Shown here: positions 17,002-23,988 of the stretch, piece by piece
How positions within the stretch are numbered: the first letter of the stretch is position 1
Layout of the letters: each line of letters opens with the position of its first letter
NCBI GenBank assembly: GCA_028284265.1
Contig: JANQRZ010000004.1
Location: 186,001-250,000, forward strand
Direction of reading: 5' to 3'
Length of the DNA stretch: 64,000 bases
DNA from: Rhodothermales bacterium
Lineage (GTDB): Bacteria > Bacteroidota > Rhodothermia > Rhodothermales > JANQRZ01
Notes under the pieces: model-generated
The model's database searches: none
Told to the model about the DNA's origin: nothing
What the model saw: the letters and a program-made list of their open reading frames with translations, nothing else
Program-made: the position numbers and the translations under genes

Positions 17002-18785
17002 CAGAACCCGCCGCAGAAGGCGTCGGCCTCAGAGTCGTCGGCGAGGATACCCTCGGCGAGACTGAAATACTGAAGCGTGCCGAGGTCGCCTTCGAGTGTG
17101 GCAGGTTCCGGTTCGCCTGCGAGTTGGTCGACGAGCGCACGGGCCTCGTCGAGATAGCGGACATAGCGCTCGGCACGTTCGGCTGCCGTCGGCGGTGGTG
17201 GCGTATCGCTTCTGCTCAAGGCAGCGGCTACCGAGAGCGGAGCCGGGTCAGGCCGCCCGTCGCGGTGCGCCCACGTCCCAGAGCGGACGTGGAAGCGGTA
17301 GAGCGGAAGGAAGCGCGATCCGTGCTCGGCCACGAAGTTAACGGCGTCGATGAGGTAGTCGGCCTCGGTGTCATCCATCGTGTAGTGGAACCCGACACGG
17401 CACCAGCCGGGCTTGACGCCGTGGACCCCGTCGCGCGAGAGGGCGAGGAGTTGACGCGCCCGGTCGAGGCGGATGCCGAGGAGTCGGTGAGCGTACGGCC
17501 CCGCGCACGAACACCCAGCGCGACTCTGAATCCCGAACAGGTCGTCGAGAAGCGTCGTCACAAAGCGAGGATGGAGGTACTGCCCCGATGCACACCGCAG
17601 ATTGAACGAGACGATTCCGACGCGCGACTCAGGGTCGGCGGGGCCGAGAATCTCGACGTTCTCGCCCCAGCGGTCGAAGGCGCGGTGCAAAAGCTCCTGC
17701 TCGCGGTGCTCGATGGCCTCCACGCCGACAGCCTCCTTGATCTGCATCGCAAGGGCGGCGCGGAGGGTCTGCATGATACCCGGTGTCCCGGCCTTCTCGC
17801 GGGACTCGACATCCGTGATGAACTCGTGCCCCTCGGCGTTGACGTAGACCACGGTGCCACCGCCACCGACGCTCGGTGCGAGGTCGTGGGGGTACACACG
17901 CTCGTTGAAGACGAGCACGCCGCATGATCCCGGCCCGCCGAGAAACTTGTGCGGCGAGATAAACACCGCGTCGAGCGCCGCCTCGGGATCGCCCGCCGGG
18001 TTCATGTCGATCTCGACGTAGGGTGCGCTCGCGGCGAAGTCGAAGCAGGCGAGGGCGTCGTGGCGGTGAAGAAGACGTGCCACTTCGTGGACTGGCGTCT
18101 TGATGCCCGTCACGTTCGAGGCTGCCGAGAACGAACCGATCCGCTGCCGACCTTGCCAGCGCGGGTCTTGCAAGAGCGCTTCGAGATGCGCGAGGTCGAG
18201 TTGCCCGTTGTCGTCGAGGTCTACCTCGATGACTGTCGCCAAGCCCTCGCGCCACGTCACCTCGTTTGAGTGGTGCTCATAGGGGCCTACGAACACGACC
18301 GGCTGCCGCGCTCGGAGGTGGCGCTCGAAGGCGTCGGCATCGCCCTTGGCATGATCGCGCCACAGCCCGAAGAGGGCGTGCCGCGTCGCCGGAGGCAGCG
18401 CCACGCCGAGGAGTTGCTGAAACTTGTCGATAGCCCCTGTCGAGCCGGTCCCGCAGGCGATGAGTCGTCCGTCCGGCCCAGCATTGACGGCAGCCTTGAT
18501 GATGTCCTCGGCTTCATGGAGGAGGCGCGTCGTGGCGCGGCCCGTCGTGCTGTCCTCGGTGTGGCTGTTGGCGTAGAGCCGGGCGAGGTCGCCGAGGTAG
18601 TCGTCCACGAAGCGCAGACATCGGCCCGAGGCCGTGAAGTCGGTATAGACGAGCAGCCGCTCGCCGAACGGCGTCGTCACCGGCGTGTCGACGCCGACGG
18701 TCTCAGCGCGGAGCGTGGCGAAGTTGAGATCGGGCAGGGTCATGATGTTCTCCATTGTGTTCCCAGAAGATAGGGGCACTTTCAC
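17001..18785 (-). CDS. class V aminotransferase-fold PLP enzyme with C-terminal extension
   Basis: Up to 594 residues from a GTG in a GTGA overlap with the upstream gene; ATGs 10 and 14 codons later (MENIM, MTLPDL) are also plausible starts. The PLP fold of the cysteine-desulfurase/selenocysteine-lyase type is visible: His170-171 in PYEHHSNEVTWREG, ASNVTGIKTP, FDFAASAPY, and the Schiff-base Lys280 in FISPHKFLGGPGSCG. A Cys-rich segment (SRAGCSCAGPYAHRLLGI) contains a possible catalytic Cys. About 110 extra residues follow the fold and match nothing I recognise. It is not beside suf or isc genes, so an iron-sulfur role is not supported. Confidence 0.82.
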   Translation of the reverse strand: MKVPLSSGNTMENIMTLPDLNFATLRAETVGVDTPVTTPFGERLLVYTDFTASGRCLRFVDDYLGDLARLYANSHTEDSTTGRATTRLLHEAEDIIKAAVNAGPDGRLIACGTGSTGAIDKFQQLLGVALPPATRHALFGLWRDHAKGDADAFERHLRARQPVVFVGPYEHHSNEVTWREGLATVIEVDLDDNGQLDLAHLEALLQDPRWQGRQRIGSFSAASNVTGIKTPVHEVARLLHRHDALACFDFAASAPYVEIDMNPAGDPEAALDAVFISPHKFLGGPGSCGVLVFNERVYPHDLAPSVGGGGTVVYVNAEGHEFITDVESREKAGTPGIMQTLRAALAMQIKEAVGVEAIEHREQELLHRAFDRWGENVEILGPADPESRVGIVSFNLRCASGQYLHPRFVTTLLDDLFGIQSRAGCSCAGPYAHRLLGIRLDRARQLLALSRDGVHGVKPGWCRVGFHYTMDDTEADYLIDAVNFVAEHGSRFLPLYRFHVRSGTWAHRDGRPDPAPLSVAAALSRSDTPPPPTAAERAERYVRYLDEARALVDQLAGEPEPATLEGDLGTLQYFSLAEGILADDSEADAFCGGF

Positions 18786-19342
18786 AGCGTTGACTCCAAA
18801 CTGTCCATGAGCACAAACGCAGCGTCGTACTGCCGAATGAGATCGCGCTCGAAGAAGAGCATGTCCTGAAGCATCGGAATGAAGCCTCGGTGGTTCGAGG
18901 GCAGCGCCTCGCCGCCGAACACGTTGCCGAAGTAGAGAAGGTTGCCCCCGGCTACCGTGATGTCGCGGTAGACGGATTGCATCTCGTGGATGCGACCGGC
19001 CTGGGCGACGATCTCATAGGGGAGGTGCCGGAGCGCTCCGGCCGCCTGCGCCGAGGGCCAGGCGTTGTCAGAGATAAAGGCCGGGCGAAGCTGGATGCTT
19101 GTGCCACCACTGTCGAGTCGGGCGAGGAGTTGCTCGCGGTAGCTCAAGGCTCGTTCGGCTTGGGCGCGGTTGTTCTCGAACTCGGCGCCAAGGCTGGCGA
19201 GGGCTTGAGCCGCGAGCGCCTCGTCGTCGGCGCGCTGCCGCCACTCGTTCGCAGCCAGCGCGAGGAGGACGCTGAGCACGATGAGGGCAACCTGACCGAC
19301 TGCCAAGAGCGCGGATCGTCCGAAGGAGCGTTGTCGGTTCAC
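18782..19342 (-). CDS. membrane-anchored hypothetical protein (DUF6090-like)
   Basis: A 186-residue protein with a GTG start that overlaps the upstream stop by 4 bases. One N-terminal membrane helix (VGQVALIVLSVLLALAANEW, ~15-34) is followed by a helical, probably extracytoplasmic domain. The helix-then-NEWRQRADDE pattern resembles DUF6090-type proteins common in Bacteroidota (from memory). Its stop overlaps the start of the aminotransferase-fold gene (GTGA), suggesting coordinated synthesis. Function unknown. Confidence 0.7.
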   Translation of the reverse strand: MNRQRSFGRSALLAVGQVALIVLSVLLALAANEWRQRADDEALAAQALASLGAEFENNRAQAERALSYREQLLARLDSGGTSIQLRPAFISDNAWPSAQAAGALRHLPYEIVAQAGRIHEMQSVYRDITVAGGNLLYFGNVFGGEALPSNHRGFIPMLQDMLFFERDLIRQYDAAFVLMDSLESTL

Positions 19343-19497
19343 CGCTTTCCCTTTCGTTGTTTCAGGTACTCATCGTACTCCGGCCCGAGTCGTTTTCTCA
19401 AGGCACGCTGTTCTTTCCGTTTGGCAAGGATATCCTGCACAGCATAGCTCACGCCGAGGAAGGTGACGCCTACTAGAATGAGTAGGATAATGCTCAC
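19339..19497 (-). CDS. 52-residue single-pass membrane protein
   Basis: The GTG start at 19497 lies in a GTGA overlap with the pyrC stop, and its own stop forms another GTGA overlap with the next gene. This places it exactly in a chain of coupled genes and is why I prefer it to a longer upstream start. One hydrophobic helix (IILLILVGVTFLGVSYAV) is followed by a strongly basic tail (KRKEQRALRKRLGPEYDEYLKQRKGKR). No family is recognised; a small membrane-associated partner of neighbouring products is possible. Confidence 0.6.
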   Translation of the reverse strand: MSIILLILVGVTFLGVSYAVQDILAKRKEQRALRKRLGPEYDEYLKQRKGKR

Positions 19498-20798
19498 GCC
19501 TCCGTCTCCTCTTTTTTTGCTTCGATGAACTGCCCATTGTTGTAGATCGCCCACGCCCGGCCGACCATCGCGCTGCCGACGAAGGGGGTGTTCTTGCTCT
19601 TCGAGCGGATATGCTCCGCCTCAAAGGTCCACTCGGTCTCGGCGTCGAAGATGGTGAGGTTGGCAGGCTGGCCTTCCTCCAGCGTCGGCTGTTCCAGACG
19701 AAGAATCCGGCGCGGCTCGATGGTGAGCTTGCGCACGGCCTCGGCGACACTCAGCACGCCGGGTTGGATTACCTCACGCCCGATGAGGCCCCAACAGGTT
19801 TCCAACCCAAGGATGCCGAACGGCGCAGCGGTGAACTCGACCTCCTTCTCAAAGCTCGCGTGCGGCGCGTGGTCGGTGCAGAGCACGTCGATGGTGCCGT
19901 CTTTCAGCCCGGCCTTGAGTGCGTCCACATCGGCCTGCGTCCGCAGCGGCGGGTGCATCTTGGTGTGGGTGTCGTAGTCGCTTTCGGCGACGGCCTCGTC
20001 GGTGAGCGTGAGGTGGTGGGCGCACACCTCGGTGGTCATTGGGATGCCTTTCGCTTTCGCTTGCCGGACGATATCGACGGCCTTGCCGGTCGAGATGTGC
20101 TGGACGTGGACGTGCCCGCCGGTGAACTCGGCGAGCATCGCGTCGCGTGCGATCATCACCTCCTCGGCAAGAGCCGGGATGCCGGGCACGCCGAGGCGCG
20201 TGGCGACAGCGCCCTCGTGCATGTGTCCATGCGGGTTCAGGGTCAGGTCTTCCTCGTGCTGGAGGATGGGCGTGTCGAGCGAGCGGGCGTATTCGAGTGC
20301 GCGGCGCATCAGTCCCGCATCCTGCACCGGCGAGCCGTCGTCGGAGAAGGCCACGGCCCCGCCCTCGGCCATGTCGCCCAGTTCGGCGAGGTGCTCCCCG
20401 GCTCGCGCCTTTGAGACTGCCCCCACCGGGTACACATCAACCGCCAACCCTTCGGCGCGCTTGCGGACGAACTCGACCACGTCGCGGGTGGCAATCGGCG
20501 GGTCGGTGTTGGGCATGCAAGCGACGGCGGTGAAGCCGCCGAAGGCCGCGGCGCGGGTACCGGTCTCGATGGTCTCTTTGTGTTCCTGCCCCGGCTCGCG
20601 GAGGTGAACGTGCATGTCCATCCACCCCGGCGAAATTAGCTTGCCACTCGCGTCATAGACCTCGACGCCGTCCTCGGTCTCGATGGTGTCGGCGATGCGG
20701 GCGATCTGACCGTCGCGGATGAGGAGGTCGGCGCGGCGCGTGTCGCCGGTTCCGGGGTTGAGGAGGGTGCCGTTCTGGAGGAGAAGGTGGGGCGTCAT
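19494..20798 (-). CDS. pyrC: dihydroorotase
   Basis: A 434-residue cyclic amidohydrolase starting at MTPHLLLQNG. It interconverts N-carbamoyl-aspartate and dihydroorotate, the third step of pyrimidine synthesis, in the cytoplasm. Zinc motifs are DMHVHLREPGQEHKET (HxH plus substrate Arg), FTAVACMPNT, LQHEEDL, VHVQHIST and CTDHAPH (catalytic Asp). The length and the LREPG signature are those of class I dihydroorotases. No other pyr genes are nearby. It heads a series of three 4-base GTGA overlaps with downstream genes. Confidence 0.95.
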   Translation of the reverse strand: MTPHLLLQNGTLLNPGTGDTRRADLLIRDGQIARIADTIETEDGVEVYDASGKLISPGWMDMHVHLREPGQEHKETIETGTRAAAFGGFTAVACMPNTDPPIATRDVVEFVRKRAEGLAVDVYPVGAVSKARAGEHLAELGDMAEGGAVAFSDDGSPVQDAGLMRRALEYARSLDTPILQHEEDLTLNPHGHMHEGAVATRLGVPGIPALAEEVMIARDAMLAEFTGGHVHVQHISTGKAVDIVRQAKAKGIPMTTEVCAHHLTLTDEAVAESDYDTHTKMHPPLRTQADVDALKAGLKDGTIDVLCTDHAPHASFEKEVEFTAAPFGILGLETCWGLIGREVIQPGVLSVAEAVRKLTIEPRRILRLEQPTLEEGQPANLTIFDAETEWTFEAEHIRSKSKNTPFVGSAMVGRAWAIYNNGQFIEAKKEETEA

Positions 20799-20852
20799 CG
20801 GGCGAGCAGATGGAGGCGAGGGTCGCTCCAAAGGTAACGCCCTGTCGTCGTC

Positions 20853-21377
20853 TCAGCCTGCCACCTTCCATGCATCCTTTGTGAGGGCGTAGCCCCACGT
20901 CTCGCCCTTGGCAGTGCACGCATCCGGCATCTCGTCGGGCGGGAGGTCGACGCGCGCGAAGCCGTTCTTCTCCAACACGCGACCGGAGCCGGGGTTGTAC
21001 GCGAGGACGTGCGCGTAGACGTAGTCCAGCCCCAACGTCTCGAATGCGAACGCAAGCACGAGTCGGAGTGCTGCCGTCCCATAGCCGTGCCCCCAGAACG
21101 GTCGCCCGACCCAGTAGCCGACCTCGGCTTTAGCCTGCGCGCGGTTCACGTCCTTCAGGCTGATGTGGCCGACGACCTCGTCGCCGTTTTTCATAACGAA
21201 GGCGTAGTGTGTCCCGGTTTCGCGCCCCGGCAGGACTCTGTCTTCGATGAAACGAATGGCTCCGTCATCAGGGTAGGGGTGCGGCATGAGGGTCGTCGCC
21301 GCGATGTCGGGGTGGGTAGCGAGGCGCTGGATGGCGGGCGCGTGCTGCCGGTCGGTCGGCTCGATGGTCAGGTTCAT
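20853..21377 (-). CDS. GNAT acetyltransferase, RimJ/RimL type
   Basis: A 174-residue protein. The pattern YWVGRPFWGHGYGTAALRLVLAFAFETLGLDYVYAHVLAYNPGSGRVLEKNGF, in outline, is the acetyl-CoA-binding core of the RimJ/RimL subgroup (G-H-G-Y-G loop, then N...S..VLEK.GF). Members acetylate ribosomal proteins or small molecules; the substrate here is unknown. ATGA overlap with the upstream lipoprotein gene. Confidence 0.86.
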   Translation of the reverse strand: MNLTIEPTDRQHAPAIQRLATHPDIAATTLMPHPYPDDGAIRFIEDRVLPGRETGTHYAFVMKNGDEVVGHISLKDVNRAQAKAEVGYWVGRPFWGHGYGTAALRLVLAFAFETLGLDYVYAHVLAYNPGSGRVLEKNGFARVDLPPDEMPDACTAKGETWGYALTKDAWKVAG

Positions 21378-22273
21378 TCCGCTGGAGGCGTTGGGGTGAC
21401 GGGCGCACCCGGCGGCACGGCGGTCGTGTCGTCTGTGGGAACGGACGAGGGCAGGTCATCGAGGGTAAGGATGCGGCCTTCGTGCAGGCTGATGCTGCCG
21501 ACCCCGGTTGTGACATCGATGTTGGCTTCATTCTGGCCCGGTCCGAGGCGTCCGCTAAAGCGAGTGCCAGCCGGGCTGAGGAAGCGCTTCGTGAAGGTCA
21601 GTCCCTCGGTGGAGATCGTCCCGGTCTGCGTCTGGACGTCCACCCGTACCCCCGCATCGCCAGGCAGCGTGAGAGCGACGTTGCCGTTCTGGGTCTCGAT
21701 CTGCACCTCGGCCTCGGCGGGCAACGCCGCGAAGGCAGCCTGCACGTCGCCCAGTTCGGTTTTGATGGATACGGTGCGCCCCGCCAGCCCGGCGGCCTCG
21801 ACGGAGCCGAGTTCATTCTCTACCGTGACATCGCCCGCTGCGCCGGAGAGACGAATCGTGCCGCGTTCGAGTGCGAGGTTGAGCCGGGCATCACGAGGCA
21901 CCTCGGCCACGACCTCGACGCGGGCCCCTTCGACGCCGTTGCAGCGGAAGGCGTACTGGTAGATTTCGTCGTCGCCTGCCTCCTCGATCGTGAGGCGTTC
22001 GAGGCGAGACTGGGCCGAGGCGAGCGTGGCTCCGCGTGCGATGCGCTCGATGCGGAGCCGCACTTCATCAGTGTCGGTGCCGACAATGGTGATCGAGCCT
22101 TTCTCCGAGTCGAGGACGAGGGTGCGGTCGCCGAGTTGGACAGCGCGCTCGGTCATCGCCCGCGCCTCCTCACGGCCAAGCTGGAGGGTGCCATCCTCGT
22201 CGCTGGTCACGTCATCGCCGGAGCGGCAACCTGCGAGGAGGGACAGGAAGAGAAGCAGGAAAGCGAAACGCAT
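21374..22273 (-). CDS. DUF4097-like beta-helical lipoprotein
   Basis: A 299-residue protein. The start MRFAFLLLFLSLLAGC gives a lipoprotein signal with Cys16; the longer open frame upstream is an antisense shadow of ftsX. After a short acidic linker, the body (~35-270) is made of repeated short beta units (GTIRLSGAAGDVTVENELGSVEA, TELGDVQA, TQNGNVALTLPGDAG, TQTGTIS), the pattern of the DUF4097 adhesin-like beta-strand repeat family. It ends in a Pro/Thr-rich tail. The role is unknown; these proteins often sit next to envelope or anti-sigma genes. Confidence 0.8.
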   Translation of the reverse strand: MRFAFLLLFLSLLAGCRSGDDVTSDEDGTLQLGREEARAMTERAVQLGDRTLVLDSEKGSITIVGTDTDEVRLRIERIARGATLASAQSRLERLTIEEAGDDEIYQYAFRCNGVEGARVEVVAEVPRDARLNLALERGTIRLSGAAGDVTVENELGSVEAAGLAGRTVSIKTELGDVQAAFAALPAEAEVQIETQNGNVALTLPGDAGVRVDVQTQTGTISTEGLTFTKRFLSPAGTRFSGRLGPGQNEANIDVTTGVGSISLHEGRILTLDDLPSSVPTDDTTAVPPGAPVTPTPPAE

Positions 22274-22281
22274 CAGTAGGA

Positions 22282-23190
22282 TCAGGAGAGTTGGATGTGC
22301 TTGATGAACCGCCGGACGGCCATCCACGAGCCGAGCCAGCCCAGTCCGATTCCGACGAGCAGGACGGTTCCGAGTGTCCATAGTGGCGAGCCGCCCGGCC
22401 AGCCCTGCGCCTGAGGCACGGCGCGCAGCAGGAACCCGTACACCGGCCACACGAGCAGGCAGGCGATGATGCCCGCGACGACGCCCTGCGCGATGCCTTC
22501 GACGAGGAAGGGCCGCCGGATGAATGCATTCGTGGCCCCGACGAGCTTCATCGTGCGGATCAGCATGCGCCGGGCATAGATCGTCAGTCGCACCGTGTTG
22601 CCGACGAGGAACAGCGCCGCCGCGACGACGACGAACCCGAGGCCGAGGGCGATGGGCGTGAAGACGCGGAGGTTGCGCTGCACCTTCGCTAGGAGCGGCT
22701 GGTTGTAGATCACCTCGTCCACCCGGTTCCACGAGGCGAACTGCTCGGCGAGGCCGCCGAGGCTGTCGGCATTCGCCCACCGCGGTTCGAGCTGGACGCG
22801 GAACGAGGCGGGGAGGAAGTTGTCCTCGGGCAGCGCGCCTGCCTCCTCGCCGAACTCGCGGCGGAACTCGGCGACAGCCTCTTCCTTCGAGATGTACACG
22901 ACCTCGTCCACCCCGCGTGTGGCTTCGAGCTTAAGCCGGAGCGCGTTCGTGGCGCGCTCGTCTGCCGCGTTGGAGACGAAGACCTGTACCTCGCCGATGC
23001 GCTGCTTGAGCCAGTTGGTGACCTGCGATCCCTGCCACGCCAAGAGGCCGAAGACGGCGATCAGCACGAGGGCGACGGTGAGGGCGCTCGTGGCGGTGAG
23101 GGCAGCAAAGCGCGCCCGCCGGAACCCGGCGAGTCCTTCGCGGACAGTGTAGGAGAGAGGCACGGGCGACGTAGGTGGTGGAGCCGACAA
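22282..23190 (-). CDS. ftsX: cell-division ABC-transporter-like permease FtsX
   Basis: A 302-residue inner-membrane protein with four helices: ~28-50 before an extracytoplasmic domain, then three C-terminal ones (~188-210, 232-254, 272-292). The extracellular loop (~55-185) contains VQVFVSNAADERATNALRLKLE and VYISKEEA, as in FtsX proteins. With the ATPase FtsE it activates peptidoglycan hydrolases during division. The start codon is TTG. ftsE is not adjacent, which is common in Bacteroidota. Confidence 0.9.
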   Translation of the reverse strand: MSAPPPTSPVPLSYTVREGLAGFRRARFAALTATSALTVALVLIAVFGLLAWQGSQVTNWLKQRIGEVQVFVSNAADERATNALRLKLEATRGVDEVVYISKEEAVAEFRREFGEEAGALPEDNFLPASFRVQLEPRWANADSLGGLAEQFASWNRVDEVIYNQPLLAKVQRNLRVFTPIALGLGFVVVAAALFLVGNTVRLTIYARRMLIRTMKLVGATNAFIRRPFLVEGIAQGVVAGIIACLLVWPVYGFLLRAVPQAQGWPGGSPLWTLGTVLLVGIGLGWLGSWMAVRRFIKHIQLS

Positions 23191-23226
23191 AATACGCCGT
23201 GCCGTGCCTCGCTCAACCCCGAGTGG

Positions 23227-23886
23227 CTACTCCTTGCGTAGCCGGATGTTGTCAGGCAATTCGTCCGTGTCGTCGGGCTGGATGGCAACGCCTTTCTCTT
23301 CGAGCAACTGCCCGCACAGGCCGATGGCCTCGACGAGTCCGTTGGCGAGGTCGCCCTGCTTGATGCCGCGCCGAATCGTATCGACGACCTCGATCCACTC
23401 CTCGGGGCTTACCTGCTCGTTGATGCCGGAATCGCCGAGGACTTCGATGCGGTGCTCGAAGAGGGAGACGAAGAGGAGGATGCCCGTGCGATCCCTCGTC
23501 GAGAAGACCTCTTCGTCCAGAAAGGCGAGCGAGGCGCGGCGGTGAACGCGGCGGGCAAGGCGGTCTTCGCCCGCCAGCAGACGCTTGACCGGAGCTATCG
23601 TTGCGAGGAGGGCGCCGACGACCCCCGCGAGCGAGGCGAGGAGCGCGAGTCCCCAGCTCGCGTAGAGCCAGCCGAGTCCCCACCCGTCGTAGAACTGAAG
23701 CACGAGGATGGCGATGAACATGGTTCCCATCGCTGCGACCGACGCGCCTCGCCAGACGGCGACCTCGTAGCGCCCGCTTCGCTCCACGAGATAGGGCACG
23801 ATCTCGCCAGAGGTCCGCTGCTCGGCCTCGGCCACCGCTGTGCGGATGCGGTCTAGGTCGGTATCGGAAAGCGTCGGCGTAGACAT
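23227..23886 (-). CDS. TPM-domain membrane protein
   Basis: A 219-residue protein. It starts LSDTDLDRIRTAVAEAEQRTSGEIVPYLVERSGRY, the opening of the TPM (TLP18.3/Psb32/MOLO-1) domain, here interrupted by two membrane helices (~51-68, 72-94). The domain continues through FLDEEVFSTRDRTGILLFVSLFEHRIEVLGD and ends near residue 205. TPM proteins are putative phosphatases or membrane-protein quality-control factors. It lies 36 nt upstream of ftsX and is probably co-transcribed with it. Confidence 0.82.
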   Translation of the reverse strand: MSTPTLSDTDLDRIRTAVAEAEQRTSGEIVPYLVERSGRYEVAVWRGASVAAMGTMFIAILVLQFYDGWGLGWLYASWGLALLASLAGVVGALLATIAPVKRLLAGEDRLARRVHRRASLAFLDEEVFSTRDRTGILLFVSLFEHRIEVLGDSGINEQVSPEEWIEVVDTIRRGIKQGDLANGLVEAIGLCGQLLEEKGVAIQPDDTDELPDNIRLRKE

Positions 23887-23988
23887 GGGGATGAAGAGAA
23901 GAGCGAGGAGATAGAAAAGATAGAGGAGAAAGAGGTGAAGGAGAAGGCTGCTCTCTTATCCCTCTTCTCTATCTCTTCCCTCTTTCCT
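23887..23988. repeat. polypurine-to-polypyrimidine switch, long imperfect hairpin
   Basis: About 60 nt that are almost purely A/G on the plus strand (to ~23947) are followed at once by about 45 nt almost purely C/T. The arms are partly complementary, for example AGAGGAGAAAGAGG against CCTCTTTCCTCT. It lies between the stop of the M16 peptidase and the start of the TPM gene and could act as a terminator or form unusual DNA structure. Confidence 0.55.

Noticed and set aside
22274-22780. Upstream extension of the DUF4097-like protein
   Set aside because: It overlaps ftsX on the same strand in another frame and would bury the lipoprotein signal that starts at 22273.
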